A stretch of 64,000 nt of DNA from Thalassotalea sp. HSM 43 (GTDB taxonomy: Bacteria > Pseudomonadota > Gammaproteobacteria > Enterobacterales > Alteromonadaceae). The notes under the pieces were generated by a model. The model was not told the DNA's origin. It saw only the letters and a program-made list of their open reading frames with translations, and ran no database searches. Below, one piece after another: positions 1 to 9,497 of this stretch (its first letter is position 1; each line of letters opens with the position of its first letter). The position numbers and the translations under genes are program-made. The stretch is from assembly GCF_004752005.1 (NCBI RefSeq), contig NZ_CP038493.1:2504302-2568301 (forward strand), read 5' to 3'.

Positions 1-143
<143 letters not shown>

Positions 144-1031
144 CTATACCATCATTCCCATATACCAAGCCCAGATACCTTCACCCCACAATGCGGTGAT
201 CCAACCGGCAACCGCCAGATAAGGACCAAACGGGATAGGCTTTGAGCCTTCATGGCTTTTAAATACCATTAAACTAATACCGACAATCGCACCTACTAAA
301 GACGCCATCAAGATAAGCATCGGCAGTACTTGCCAACCAAACCAGGCGCCAAACACGGCGAACAGCTTAAAGTCGCCATACCCCATGCCTTCTTTACCTG
401 TGACGATTTTAAATAGCCAGTAGATAGACCATAAACTCATGTAACCGGCGATGGCACCAATAACCGCCTGGTCTAGGCTAACGAAAACATTATTTAAACC
501 AAGAATCAAACCAATCCAGACTAATGGTAGAGTGATTTGATCTGGCAGAATCATTTTATCAAAATCAATCATGGTTAAGGTGATAAGACACCAGCTTAAT
601 ACCATCATCACAGCTGCCTGCCAACTGACACCAAAGTGCATAGCGATAACTACCGTCGAGATACCGGTTATGGTTTCGATGATCGGGTAGCGAGCGGATA
701 TCGGGTTGGCGCATGATGAACATTTACCGCGCAATAATAACCAGGAAATTACTGGGATATTTTCCCATACCTTGATTTTATGACCGCATTTAGGGCAGGT
801 CGAAGCGGGCTTTGAAAGAGTCACTGTTTGTGGCTCTTTGTCCTTAGCTGAATCTTTCAAAGCATCCGCTAAAAATTCACGGCATTCGCAATCCCATTCA
901 GCCTCAATCATTTTAGGTAAACGAAAGATTACCACATTTAGAAAACTGCCAATGATAAGGCCAAGGATTAATGCAAATGAATAATAAAAACCTGGGGATT
1001 GTTCAAATAAAGTGGTTAAGTCGGAAAGCAC
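144..1031 (-). CDS. pilD: Type IV prepilin peptidase / N-methyltransferase
   Basis: This 295-residue polytopic inner-membrane enzyme cleaves the leader peptide of type IV prepilins and methylates the new N-terminal Phe. Visible marks are the zinc-type cysteine tetrad (C79, C82, C104, C107) in the cytoplasmic loop and the two catalytic aspartate motifs of the aspartyl protease: D156/D158 followed by ILPD, and GYGD at 217-220 followed by FK. The start is GTG at 1031, with an AGG ribosome site shortly upstream. The length is normal for PilD. It lies downstream of pilC, but a strong terminator separates the two, so it may be partly uncoupled from pilBC. Confidence 0.95.
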   Translation of the reverse strand: MLSDLTTLFEQSPGFYYSFALILGLIIGSFLNVVIFRLPKMIEAEWDCECREFLADALKDSAKDKEPQTVTLSKPASTCPKCGHKIKVWENIPVISWLLLRGKCSSCANPISARYPIIETITGISTVVIAMHFGVSWQAAVMMVLSWCLITLTMIDFDKMILPDQITLPLVWIGLILGLNNVFVSLDQAVIGAIAGYMSLWSIYWLFKIVTGKEGMGYGDFKLFAVFGAWFGWQVLPMLILMASLVGAIVGISLMVFKSHEGSKPIPFGPYLAVAGWITALWGEGIWAWYMGMMV

Positions 1032-1063
1032 AGGAAACCTTTATTGTTTTTGTTATGACTAAA

Positions 1064-1098
1064 CTAAAAAGCCAATGCACGATTGTGTGCATCGGCTT
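1064..1098 (-). terminator. Intrinsic terminator between pilC and pilD
   Basis: On the minus strand AAGCCGATGCAC pairs with GTGCATTGGCTT over 12 bp (one G-U) around a 6-nt loop, followed by a T run. It lies 18 nt after the pilC stop and before pilD, so it should end or attenuate pilB-pilC transcripts. Confidence 0.85.
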
Positions 1099-1115
1099 CT
1101 TAGTTTTGGTTATTT

Positions 1116-2357
1116 TTATAGAATCGAACCCATAGCGAAAATAGGTAGGTACATAGCGATGATTAGACCACCAATCACAACCCCTAATACGGCCATAATT
1201 AGAGGTTCTAATAATGAGGTCAAGCCATCAACGGCATCATCGACTTCTTGCTCGTAAATGTTTGCAACCTTAGCGAGCATATCATCTAGAGCGCCGGATT
1301 CTTCTCCGATAGTGACCATTTGGATCACCATATCCGGAAATACGTTTACGTTTCGCATCGCCAAATTCATTTGCATACCGGCTGAAACCTCACTGCGGAT
1401 ATCTTGAATCGCATCTCGGTAGACGGCATTACCTGATGCGCCTGCTGCTGAATCTAATGCATCAATTAAAGGTACGCCTGCGGCAAACGTTGTTGATAAT
1501 GTACGTGCAAATCGAGCAACCGCAGCTTTGTCCAAGATCATACCTATTACAGGTACTTTTAATACAAACGCATCTACTTTATCTCGAAAATCTAAACTTC
1601 TTCGGTGGGCTTGTTTAAACATCCAACCCGCCGCAATTAATGCTCCAAGCATTAGGTACCAAGATGACACCATAAAGTCTGAAATGTTTACCACAAAAGT
1701 CGTAAATGCCGGCAGCTCAGCACCGAAATCATTAAATATATCGACGAACGTCGGTACAACAAAGATTAACAATATTGATGTAACAACAGCAGCAATGACT
1801 AATACAGCAATGGGGTAGAATAGTGCTTTTTTAATTTTTGATTTTAGGGCTTCGGCTTTTTCTTTATAGATAGCAATCCGGTCAAAAATGGCTTCTAACG
1901 CACCCGATTGTTCACCGGATTCAACCAAGTCACAATATAAATCGTCAAAATATCTTGGGTGTTCTCTTAAACACTCTGATAGCGGCAGGCCAGATTGAAC
2001 TTTATTGCCTATGTCTCCTAGCAGTTTGCGCATATTGCCGTTATCATTACCTTTACCAATCATTTCAATGGTTTGCACCAAAGGAACACCCGCACCTAAC
2101 ATGGTGGCAATTTGTCGAGTTACAACCGCAATGTCGGCTGGCTTGACCGGCTTGTCGCCGCTGAATAAGGATTTTTGTTTCTTTTTATGCTTTAACGGCG
2201 TGATACCTTGTTTTCGCAATTGCGCTTTTAGCTCCATTGCATTCGTAGCGGATAACTCACCTTTGATTTTTTTACCTTTACGGTTAACCCCTTCCCATTG
2301 AAACGTTTCAAGAGGTTTAGGTTTAACCATTTTCGGTTGGGAACTTGCTACTGCCAT
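1116..2357 (-). CDS. pilC: Type IV pilus inner-membrane platform protein
   Basis: This 413-residue polytopic protein belongs to the GspF/PilC family, which sits in the inner membrane, contacts the pilus motor ATPases and organises pilin insertion. Two homologous T2SF domains are visible (about residues 80-205 and 285-405), each with the glycine-rich signatures GVPLVQTIEM / SGLPLSECLR and GVPLIDALDS / EESGALDDML. Hydrophobic helices lie near residues 180-210, 230-250 and 385-410. It follows pilB by 38 nt on the same strand and is therefore probably in one operon with it. Confidence 0.95.
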   Translation of the reverse strand: MAVASSQPKMVKPKPLETFQWEGVNRKGKKIKGELSATNAMELKAQLRKQGITPLKHKKKQKSLFSGDKPVKPADIAVVTRQIATMLGAGVPLVQTIEMIGKGNDNGNMRKLLGDIGNKVQSGLPLSECLREHPRYFDDLYCDLVESGEQSGALEAIFDRIAIYKEKAEALKSKIKKALFYPIAVLVIAAVVTSILLIFVVPTFVDIFNDFGAELPAFTTFVVNISDFMVSSWYLMLGALIAAGWMFKQAHRRSLDFRDKVDAFVLKVPVIGMILDKAAVARFARTLSTTFAAGVPLIDALDSAAGASGNAVYRDAIQDIRSEVSAGMQMNLAMRNVNVFPDMVIQMVTIGEESGALDDMLAKVANIYEQEVDDAVDGLTSLLEPLIMAVLGVVIGGLIIAMYLPIFAMGSIL

Positions 2358-2395
2358 AATATTCTCTTCTTATAATTATGCATTTATTATATCTG

Positions 2396-4093
2396 TTATG
2401 CGGTTACACGGCTAACTTCGGCAAGGCTAGTAACGCCTGCTTTGGCTTTTAGCAATGCCGACTGGCGCAGGTTATTATAACCTTCACTTTGCGCCTGTTG
2501 GGCAATATCAAGTGAACTGCCACCTTCCATAATCAGTTTGGCATTTGCGGTACTTATTTTCATTACCTCATAAATACCGACACGGCCTTTGTAGCCTTTG
2601 GTGCATTCATCACACCCTTTGGGTTTGTATATGGTAATGTCTGATACTTCGGCAGCATCAAAACCGAGTTCTATTAACGCTTGCTCAGAAATGTCATCCA
2701 CTTCTTTACAGTGATTACACAAACGGCGTGCAAGACGTTGGGCGATGATTAAGCTTACTGAACTTGCAACGTTATAAGATGGTACCCCCATATTTAATAA
2801 ACGGGTTAGTGTTTCAGCAGCTGAGTTTGTATGCAGAGTTGATAATACCAAGTGACCGGTTTGTGCCGCTTTGATGGCAATTTCAGCGGTTTCTAAATCT
2901 CGAATTTCACCAACCATGACGATATCTGGATCTTGACGCAGGAATGATTTCAGTGCTTCAGCAAAGGTTAAGCCAGCTCGATTGTTAATTTGCACCTGGT
3001 TAACACCCTCAAGGTTAATTTCAACCGGATCCTCTGCGGTGGATATATTTCGCTCTTCGGTATTAAGAATATTTAAGCCAGTATAAAGCGATACAGTTTT
3101 ACCGGAACCGGTAGGGCCAGTAACCAGTATCATACCTTGCGGCTTTGATAAGGCATCTAAATAAAGCTCTTTTTGCTCTTCCTCATAACCTAAAATATCG
3201 ATACCAAGTTTTGCACTTGAGCTATCGAGAATACGCATAACCACTTTTTCACCCCACATAGTAGGTAATGTAGATACACGAAAATCAATGGATTTACTCT
3301 TTGTAATAGCAAGTTTAATACGACCATCTTGCGGTACGCGGCGTTCGGCGATATCAAGTTTTGACATCACTTTTAAACGAGCAGTCATGCGATTTGCAAG
3401 GTTTACTGGAGGAGTTGCAACTTCGGTTAAAATACCATCTACACGAAAACGGATTCTGAATTTTGTTTCAAATGGTTCAAAGTGTAGATCCGAAGCACCT
3501 TTTTTAATGGCGTCTAGCAAAATTTTATTGATGTAAACAACGATAGGCGCGTCGTTTTCGCCGCTACCTTGCTCTTCTTCTTTTTCTGTGTCATCAACAT
3601 CGATATCACTTAATTCATCGGCGTCTAAATCGGTTAATTCTAATGCGGAATTTTCATCTTCGAGTATACCTTCAACCGTATCGCGAAGCGCTTTATCATC
3701 AGCCAACACCATTTCCGTATTGTGGCCGGTATTAAACTGGAACTCTTCTAGGGCATCTATATTGGTAGGGTCGGAGACAGCAACGTGCAGTAAACCACCG
3801 CGCAAATATAAAGGTAGAGCATTATGCTTTTTAACTAACTTTTCGTTACGAAGACCTTCAGGTAGGGCATTCAAATCAAGTGATTTTAAATTGACTAAAG
3901 GGATACCAAAGCTCTTCGATAATACTTTTATTAAAGCAATGGATGAAACCTTTTCTTTTTCTATTAAAAAAGAGACAAGAGACATTTGCTTTTTCTGGCA
4001 TTGTTCAAATATTGCCGCAGCTTTGTCTTTCTCTAGCAATTCACTACGAACTACAGCGGAAAGGATGCTTGATTGTCGGTGGAGTCCTTTCAT
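2396..4093 (-). CDS. pilB: Type IV pilus assembly ATPase
   Basis: This is the extension motor of the type IV pilus, a hexameric cytoplasmic ATPase of 565 residues, the usual length. An N-terminal MshEN/T2SSE domain (about 1-150) is followed by an acidic linker near 150-180 and the ATPase core. The Walker A motif GPTGSGKT is at about 326-333, the Asp box and Walker B region [12 protein letters not shown] is at about 388-399, and the HTNSA histidine box follows. A zinc-binding cysteine tetrad (CNHC and CDEC, around 459-497) distinguishes PilB-type ATPases from the retraction ATPase PilT. It is upstream of pilC. Confidence 0.96.
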   Translation of the reverse strand: MKGLHRQSSILSAVVRSELLEKDKAAAIFEQCQKKQMSLVSFLIEKEKVSSIALIKVLSKSFGIPLVNLKSLDLNALPEGLRNEKLVKKHNALPLYLRGGLLHVAVSDPTNIDALEEFQFNTGHNTEMVLADDKALRDTVEGILEDENSALELTDLDADELSDIDVDDTEKEEEQGSGENDAPIVVYINKILLDAIKKGASDLHFEPFETKFRIRFRVDGILTEVATPPVNLANRMTARLKVMSKLDIAERRVPQDGRIKLAITKSKSIDFRVSTLPTMWGEKVVMRILDSSSAKLGIDILGYEEEQKELYLDALSKPQGMILVTGPTGSGKTVSLYTGLNILNTEERNISTAEDPVEINLEGVNQVQINNRAGLTFAEALKSFLRQDPDIVMVGEIRDLETAEIAIKAAQTGHLVLSTLHTNSAAETLTRLLNMGVPSYNVASSVSLIIAQRLARRLCNHCKEVDDISEQALIELGFDAAEVSDITIYKPKGCDECTKGYKGRVGIYEVMKISTANAKLIMEGGSSLDIAQQAQSEGYNNLRQSALLKAKAGVTSLAEVSRVTA

Positions 4094-4151
4094 TGGTATT
4101 TCTTCTTATTTTATATTTCTTACAGTCTACATTTTTTAACAAAAAAACGAA

Positions 4152-4181
4152 ATAAAAAAAGCTGGCACCATAGCCAGCTTT
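4152..4181 (-). terminator. Intrinsic terminator of pilA
   Basis: On the minus strand AAAGCTGGC, a 6-nt loop and GCCAGCTTT are followed by a run of T. It lies about 35 nt after the pilA stop and before pilB, so the abundant pilin mRNA is probably monocistronic. Confidence 0.88.
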
Positions 4182-4215
4182 CTTAAAAAAACTTATTACA
4201 ACAATTGTAAATTGT

Positions 4216-4629
4216 TTAGACAGCAGGTACAGCAGCTACAGTACAACCGGTAATTGCTACAGCATTTGTACCAGAAAGTGAACAAGTCCATGTTAGACCT
4301 TCACCTGCTACAGTTGGAGTCACAGACGTGATAGTTGCTGTGATTTGGCCAGTCGTATCAGCTACCGACAATACAGCTTCATCACCCGTAACTGTACAGT
4401 GCTGGATAGCAACACCATCATTAGTACAAGCTACTGCGCCAGAGACAGAGAATACTTCTGCTACTTTGATCTTTTGACCAGCAAGAGTTGCAACAGCCTG
4501 AGCCGCTTTTGATTTAGCAGTGTAATCTTGGTAAGCAGGAAGCGCAACAGCTGCAAGAATACCGATAATCGCAACAACGATCATCAATTCGATAAGGGTA
4601 AAACCCTGATTAGATTTCATAGTTTTCAT
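4216..4629 (-). CDS. pilA: Major type IV pilin (type IVa prepilin)
   Basis: This is the structural pilus subunit, about 137 residues. The prepilin has a short basic leader and the classical peptidase site [21 protein letters not shown], with Glu at +5 of the mature protein, then a hydrophobic helix. Four cysteines lie in the globular half; the last pair would form the C-terminal D-region disulfide. An in-frame ATG at 4641 is possible, but the ATG at 4629 has a GGA ribosome site 7 nt upstream and gives a leader of normal length, so it is preferred. PilD processes it; PilB and PilC assemble it. Confidence 0.95.
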   Translation of the reverse strand: MKTMKSNQGFTLIELMIVVAIIGILAAVALPAYQDYTAKSKAAQAVATLAGQKIKVAEVFSVSGAVACTNDGVAIQHCTVTGDEAVLSVADTTGQITATITSVTPTVAGEGLTWTCSLSGTNAVAITGCTVAAVPAV

Positions 4630-4870
4630 ATTAAATTCCATTAAATATATATTTATTGTTATGGGGGCTAATGACTAATATGGAGCATCTGGCAAAAAAT
4701 GTAAATTATAATTTGATGAAAATTTTACCTTTTGCTGCATTTTTGTGCATTTGTTCAACGGTTATACAGTTTTGTTTCTGTTTTCAAGCGCTGAAAGTGT
4801 CGCTAATGCGTTGATTTATTTACTAACAGTCATTAAAAATGGCGATTTCAGTAAATTTTGCAAATTTTTA

Positions 4871-4925
4871 TTGCTAACGGTTTGTTAGTGATTCGTTAAT
4901 GGTTTGCTAGTAGTTCGCTATAACT
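4871..4925. repeat. Degenerate 11-bp tandem repeat, five units
   Basis: Five consecutive 11-mers read ttgctaacggt, ttgttagtgat, tcgttaatggt, ttgctagtagt and tcgctataact. They lie beyond the nadC terminator in the direction of nadC transcription, in the 498-bp pilA-nadC gap. Apart from this and the terminator no gene was seen in the gap. Confidence 0.7.
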
Positions 4926-4974
4926 TAAACGGTTGTAATTGATTAAATTGCTTTAATTGAGTGGCGTTTTAAAT

Positions 4975-4998
4975 TAAAAATCCCAGCCTGAGCTGGGA
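4975..4998 (-). terminator. Intrinsic terminator of nadC
   Basis: A perfect 7-bp stem TCCCAGC / GCTGGGA with a 4-nt loop is followed on the minus strand by a T run. It lies about 130 nt downstream of the nadC stop. Confidence 0.75.
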
Positions 4999-5127
4999 CT
5001 TTTAATGGTATTTTTAACGGGATTTTGATATCACTCTAATTGCTTCGACTGTACTTGTTAATTTGCGCTTCTAGCTATGTTTAATGCCACTGTGTTAATA
5101 GTGCCATTGTCTTAATAGATAGCTAAT

Positions 5128-6021
5128 TTAAGCAAATCGCATCGACAAATCGATGGCGTTAACATGCTTGGTTAGTGCACCAACGGATATAAAGTCTACT
5201 TTTGCGGCGGTATATGCTTTTAGCTTTTCCAATGTCATATTACCTGATACTTCTAACTTAGCTTTGCCACGTGTCAGCTCAACCGCTTTGGCAATCATCT
5301 CAGTGCTAAAGTTATCGAGCATAATTATGTCGGCACCGGCATCAATCGCTTGCTCTAACTCATCTAGGCTCTCGACTTCGACTTCTACGGTTTTACCTGG
5401 GTGGTTTTGCTGCGCTGTTTGTACCGCATTTTTGATGCCACCACAGGCATTGACGTGATTTTCTTTAATAAGGTAGGCGTCAAACAAGCCAATACGATGG
5501 TTATGGCCGCCACCGCAGGTTACCGCGTATTTTTGTGCGCTGCGCATCCCAGGAATGGTTTTACGGGTATCAAGCAGTTTGGTCTCACCGCCTTCAAGCT
5601 CTTTTACGTATTGGCTGGTGATGGTCGCTGTGCCGGAAAGACTTTGTAAAAAGTTCAGAGCAGTACGCTCACCGGTTAATAGTAAACGGGCGTTACCTTG
5701 CAGTTCACACAAAGTAGTGTTGGCTTTCGCAGCTTGCCCGTCTTGTACAAACCAAGTGATTTGCGTGCTAAGGCCTGATTCTTGATCAAGTTGTTTGAAT
5801 ACTTCATTAACCCAAGCGACGCCTGATACAACGCAATTGTCACGGCAAATAATGGTTGCCACTGCTTGATTTTCTGCAGGGATAAGTTGTGCGGTTATAT
5901 CATTGTCGGCACTGGCTTGTTCGCCTGGCGCGGCACCTAAATCTTCAGCGAGAGCCCAGGCAATGGTGGTTGCGATATCTTTTTCAAGTTCCGGGCTAAT
6001 GCTCAGGTTTTGCTCTGACAT
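5128..6021 (-). CDS. nadC: Quinolinate phosphoribosyltransferase (decarboxylating)
   Basis: This 297-residue cytoplasmic enzyme converts quinolinate and PRPP to nicotinate mononucleotide, the entry step of de novo NAD synthesis. Family signatures are clear: TRKTIPGMRSAQKYAV, the GGGHNHR active-site segment, LIKENH, the EVEVESL barrel strand and IMLDNF. The start is the ATG at 6021. It is placed between the pilin genes and ampD exactly as in enteric bacteria, and it is separated from the upstream protease gene by about 70 nt, so the two may be co-transcribed. Confidence 0.97.
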   Translation of the reverse strand: MSEQNLSISPELEKDIATTIAWALAEDLGAAPGEQASADNDITAQLIPAENQAVATIICRDNCVVSGVAWVNEVFKQLDQESGLSTQITWFVQDGQAAKANTTLCELQGNARLLLTGERTALNFLQSLSGTATITSQYVKELEGGETKLLDTRKTIPGMRSAQKYAVTCGGGHNHRIGLFDAYLIKENHVNACGGIKNAVQTAQQNHPGKTVEVEVESLDELEQAIDAGADIIMLDNFSTEMIAKAVELTRGKAKLEVSGNMTLEKLKAYTAAKVDFISVGALTKHVNAIDLSMRFA

Positions 6022-6091
6022 ATTAAATCTCTATGGCCTTGTTGATGCTTTTATTTGCAAACATAGCGTATACATCGCCTATATTGGTGAC

Positions 6092-6613
6092 CTAATATTG
6101 CTCTGTCAGTGTCAAATATTGGCCGCTTTGTTTGAATTCGAGTTGTTTTAATGCACTCATGCCCAGCAGAATTTCAGCGGTATCCATGCCTGGGTTAATG
6201 TTTGCGGCGACATTATACAAAATTATATTACCAATGCTCAATTGCTCAATTTCAGTTCGTTGCACTTTTACTGAGCCATTCGCCGTTTGCACATAATGCG
6301 TGCCAAGAACTGGCAAGTTGAGATCTTGGGCGACATTGGCGGGTATAGACACATTTGTCGCCCCGGTATCGAGTAAGAACAGCACCTCACTGCCATTGAT
6401 ATTACCAGGCGACAAATAATGACCGTAACGATTGCGCTTAAGGGTAACTTCGTTCTTACCATCTTGGGTTAAGTTAAGTTGCGGTCTTTGGTTTGGGTTG
6501 TGCTGTTTGTCCAATGCCCCTTGGAAAAACCATATCATTAGCGCAAAAAAAAGCCCCCATGCTATCCACATCATGGTTTTGCCCATTTTTTTACTGTGAT
6601 CTGTTTCGCTCAT
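6092..6613 (-). CDS. Membrane-anchored retropepsin-like aspartic protease
   Basis: This 173-residue protein has one N-terminal transmembrane helix (about 12-32), then a domain of the clan AA retropepsin-like family. The catalytic triad D82-T83-G84 sits in LFLLDTGATNVSIP, and the typical C-terminal ILLGMSALKQLEF motif is present. By topology the protease domain should be periplasmic. Substrates of the bacterial family are poorly known. It is divergent from ampD with about 39 nt between the starts, and it lies upstream of nadC on the same strand. Confidence 0.85.
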   Translation of the reverse strand: MSETDHSKKMGKTMMWIAWGLFFALMIWFFQGALDKQHNPNQRPQLNLTQDGKNEVTLKRNRYGHYLSPGNINGSEVLFLLDTGATNVSIPANVAQDLNLPVLGTHYVQTANGSVKVQRTEIEQLSIGNIILYNVAANINPGMDTAEILLGMSALKQLEFKQSGQYLTLTEQY

Positions 6614-6652
6614 AAGATATCTTGTAGTTTAATAATGCTCTTATTTAATACT

Positions 6653-7246
6653 ATGGTGGTTGTACAGGTGAAGATCAATAAAGGTTGGCTTGATAGCGAT
6701 AGTTTTGACTTTCATATCAGTCATAAAGCATCGCCGCATTGCGATGATAGGGAATGCGATGACATCAGTTTGTTGGTTATTCATAACATTTCCTTACCGC
6801 CGGGGAAATTTGGCTCAAATCATATAACCGACCTTTTTCTGGGGCAATTAAACCCGGACGACGATGATTATTTCAAAGACATATATAAGTTAAGAGTCTC
6901 TGCGCACCTTTTAGTTCGACGGGATGGTTCTGTGATTCAATATGTCCCGCTAAATAAACGCGCCTGGCATGCTGGCGTGTCAGAGTTTTGTGGTCGACAA
7001 AAGTGTAATGATTATTCTATCGGTATCGAGATGGAAGGCACCGACGATCTGCCTTATACCGAGTCACAATACAGCTCCCTCGCAACATTAACCGAGGCCA
7101 TCATGGCCAATTATCCTGATATTAATAAGCAGCGTATTACCGGTCATTGTCATATCGCTCCAGGTCGAAAGACGGATCCCGGAGAAAGCTTTGACTGGCA
7201 ACAATATTTCTCTGCTGTCGCCGATAATTGTATTTTAAAACAGTAA
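6653..7246 (+). CDS. ampD: 1,6-anhydro-N-acetylmuramyl-L-alanine amidase
   Basis: This cytoplasmic zinc amidase removes the stem peptide from anhydromuropeptides during peptidoglycan recycling, which keeps beta-lactamase inducers low. With the start at ATG 6653 it has 197 residues. Zinc ligands H44, H165 and D175 and the catalytic E126 (in SIGIEMEGT) are all present, and LVIHNISLPPGKFG and GHCHIAPGRKTDPG match AmpD closely. An upstream in-frame start at 6596 would overlap the divergent protease gene and add a tail not seen in AmpD. A GTG at 6668 is another possible start. No clear ribosome site decides between them. Confidence 0.95.
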   Translation: MVVVQVKINKGWLDSDSFDFHISHKASPHCDDRECDDISLLVIHNISLPPGKFGSNHITDLFLGQLNPDDDDYFKDIYKLRVSAHLLVRRDGSVIQYVPLNKRAWHAGVSEFCGRQKCNDYSIGIEMEGTDDLPYTESQYSSLATLTEAIMANYPDINKQRITGHCHIAPGRKTDPGESFDWQQYFSAVADNCILKQ

Positions 7247-7332
7247 CTTTATATGGTTTCTGAGTATTATCTTTGTATACTATTAGGTATCAGCTTTTTT
7301 AAAAACAACAAACGGTTGTCGTCAGGATTTAC

Positions 7333-8178
7333 ATGAGTCTTATCAGTTTGCTTATCGCACTCGCTGCTGAGCGGGTAATGGTGTCAAAGAATTGGCATTT
7401 TGATACCTATTTTATTTCGTACGTTAAACTCGTGCGTGGTTTTGTGTCCAAAGGTGAAATCAGCAAAAATCGCGGCAATATCTTAGCGTTTGCCGTAGTG
7501 CCTGCGCTTATTCTGTGGGGCCTGTTAGAATTTTTTGATAGCGGCTTGGTTGAATTTATCGTCTCCACCTTATTACTTATTATCTGTCTTGGTTCAAACA
7601 CCGCGAGAGAGTCTTACAAAAACTTCTTAAATGCGGCGATGCGTGGCGATGAAGTCGCGGTATCTCATTATCAAATGGAGTTGCAAAATGGCCAGCAAAG
7701 TGAACAAGAGTCGTTCGGCCAAACGTTAGTGTGGGTAAATTACCGTTACTATATGGCGGTTATGCTCATGTTTATCTTCTTTGGTATCGCTGCTGTTGTC
7801 TTCTACCGATTGCTTGTTGCTACTAACTCTGCGGTTCGTAACGGTAATGATGAACCAATATTGCCTGAGATTGCCGTTGAAAAGTCGGGGTCTTTGCTGA
7901 GTGTTATTGATTTTATTCCGGTGCGCTTTGTCGCCTTAGGTTATATGTTGGTTGGCCATTTCTCTAGAGCCTTAACCTATTGGCTGGAAGGTATGTTAAA
8001 CACCCACATTACGAATCGCCGTTATTTATGTGAAGTTGCCAAAACATCGGAAGAAATCACGATTGAAGAAGGCGATTTAACCGCGGAACCTGGCTTTTTG
8101 GTGCGCCTTGCCAAACGCAATGTGATGTTGTTACTTGCTGCTACCGCGTTTATGACAATGGCGGGTGTTATCCACTAA
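7333..8178 (+). CDS. ampE: AmpE-like inner-membrane protein
   Basis: This 281-residue protein has four or five hydrophobic helices (for example near residues 1-16, 50-70, 74-90, 136-158 and 262-280). It opens with MSLISLLIALAAERV, as in the AmpE family. AmpE has been regarded as a membrane sensor linked to beta-lactamase regulation; its biochemical role is not established. It follows ampD by 86 nt, the conserved ampDE pairing, and is terminated by a hairpin just downstream. Confidence 0.9.
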   Translation: MSLISLLIALAAERVMVSKNWHFDTYFISYVKLVRGFVSKGEISKNRGNILAFAVVPALILWGLLEFFDSGLVEFIVSTLLLIICLGSNTARESYKNFLNAAMRGDEVAVSHYQMELQNGQQSEQESFGQTLVWVNYRYYMAVMLMFIFFGIAAVVFYRLLVATNSAVRNGNDEPILPEIAVEKSGSLLSVIDFIPVRFVALGYMLVGHFSRALTYWLEGMLNTHITNRRYLCEVAKTSEEITIEEGDLTAEPGFLVRLAKRNVMLLLAATAFMTMAGVIH

Positions 8179-8204
8179 CTGAAAGTTAATTTCATATCGT
8201 CACT

Positions 8205-8236
8205 AAAAAGAGTCGTTTCCGGCTCTTTTTTATTTT
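8205..8236 (+). terminator. Intrinsic terminator of ampDE
   Basis: AAAAAGAGTCG, loop TTTC and CGGCTCTTTTT form an 11-bp stem (one G-U) followed by T-rich sequence, 26 nt after the ampE stop. Confidence 0.88.
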
Positions 8237-8268
8237 TGGCTGCTATTTCGGTAATATCCTGCTGTACC

Positions 8269-8340
8269 TTTGTCTTTAATTGACCCTTGGCCTTGCTGTT
8301 AACTTTGCTCTTTACTCTGCTCTTAACTTGGCGCTTTTCT
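8269..8340. repeat. Degenerate 12-bp tandem repeat after the ampE terminator
   Basis: Six 12-mers can be laid out. The three clearest are ttgctgttaact (8293), ttgctctttact (8305) and ctgctcttaact (8317), flanked by weaker copies. No reading frame or other feature explains it. The rest of the gap to pdhR holds only the PdhR operator. Confidence 0.6.
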
Positions 8341-8546
8341 GGCAAGCTAAATATTTACATCTATATTTTACCTATCCCTTTATATATAACAGCGTTGCGT
8401 GCTAACACAGCGAACATCAATTTTTAACATATTGGTCATACCATTAAGGTTTTTTGCTAATTTGTTACACGTCTTGTTGCACTGGTCGTAGTTGTAATAA
8501 TTTTACATTATGACAGAACTCTGTTACTTTAAAGCATCGAAACCCT

Positions 8547-8565
8547 AAATTGGTAATACCAATTT
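8547..8565. promoter_or_regulatory. PdhR operator upstream of pdhR-aceEF
   Basis: AAATTGGTAATACCAATTT is a perfect palindrome and matches the known PdhR consensus ATTGGTnnnACCAAT at every defined base. It lies 45 bp before the pdhR start. In the E. coli paradigm PdhR binds such a site, represses its own operon and is released by pyruvate; the same logic is inferred here. Confidence 0.9.
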
Positions 8566-8610
8566 ACCAAGGTTAATTAATTTAAACTGAACGGTTTGTA
8601 ATATTTTTCA

Positions 8611-9384
8611 ATGGCTTATAAGAAGATTAAACAACCTAAGTTATCTGATGTAATCACTTCTCAATTAGAAGAAATGATACTCGAAGGAAGCTTATCGGCC
8701 GGACAAAAATTACCACCTGAGCGAGAATTAGCCGAGCAATTCAGTGTTTCGCGCCCATCGTTGCGTGAAGCAATTCAAAATTTGGAAGCTAAAGGTTTGG
8801 TTTTTCGTCGTCAGGGCGGTGGCACCTTTGTTGCGGATACATTATTGAGCGGTCTGTCGGACCCTTTGTTTGCGTTAATGGCCAATAAAGGTGAGTCACA
8901 ATTTGATTTACTTGAATTTCGACACGGCATTGAAGGTATGGCTGCTTATTATGCGGCGATGCGTGGTACCAAAGAAGACTTCAGCAATATTGAAGCGAAA
9001 TATGAAGCAATTACCGTTGCCCATATTGAAAACACTCAGCTAAGTGAAAATTTTCGCGGTGAAGCGCAAAGTGTTTTTGAATTTTATTTAGCCATATGTG
9101 AGGCCTCGCATAATGCGGTGATTTTACACTTGGCGCGTGCGATGAGCGGTTTGCTTATCGACAATATAGAAAAGAATTTACAGGTATTGGCAAAACGTCC
9201 GGAAGTTCCGGCGCGAATTGCTCATTATCGCAAACGTCTGATGGAAAGTATTATCAGCGGTGAACCCAACAAAGCGTGGGGAGCAAGCCATAAAAACTTG
9301 GCTTACATCGAAGAGATAATGCTTAATCTGGCGGAAGAAAACTCAAGGGTCACCAGATCGTTGCGACGACTGCAAACCCAGTAA
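8611..9384 (+). CDS. pdhR: Pyruvate dehydrogenase complex repressor, GntR/FadR family
   Basis: This 257-residue transcription regulator has an N-terminal winged helix-turn-helix (about 10-75: LPPERELAEQFSVSRPSLRE then GLVFRRQGGGTFV) and an FCD-type all-helical ligand domain (about 90-235). In the PdhR family pyruvate is the effector. The gene is the first of the pdhR-aceE-aceF cluster and sits 45 bp after an exact PdhR operator, so autoregulation is likely. No strong ribosome site precedes the ATG at 8611. Confidence 0.93.
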   Translation: MAYKKIKQPKLSDVITSQLEEMILEGSLSAGQKLPPERELAEQFSVSRPSLREAIQNLEAKGLVFRRQGGGTFVADTLLSGLSDPLFALMANKGESQFDLLEFRHGIEGMAAYYAAMRGTKEDFSNIEAKYEAITVAHIENTQLSENFRGEAQSVFEFYLAICEASHNAVILHLARAMSGLLIDNIEKNLQVLAKRPEVPARIAHYRKRLMESIISGEPNKAWGASHKNLAYIEEIMLNLAEENSRVTRSLRRLQTQ

Positions 9385-9497
9385 GCTTTAATGCCTTTAG
9401 AATTAAGGTTTATCGTTATTTTCGACTACCTTTAAGGCTACTTAAAAATTAAAACGTCCTTGAAAATAAAGGCGTAAATTTGGAGAAAAACATCGTT

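Noticed and set aside
4733-4757. Possible sigma-54 promoter for pilA (minus strand, ATGCAC-AAAA-ATGCA)
   Set aside because: The distance between the two boxes is one base short of the fixed -24/-12 spacing and the first G is missing; a lone TATAAT closer to pilA has no matching -35 box.
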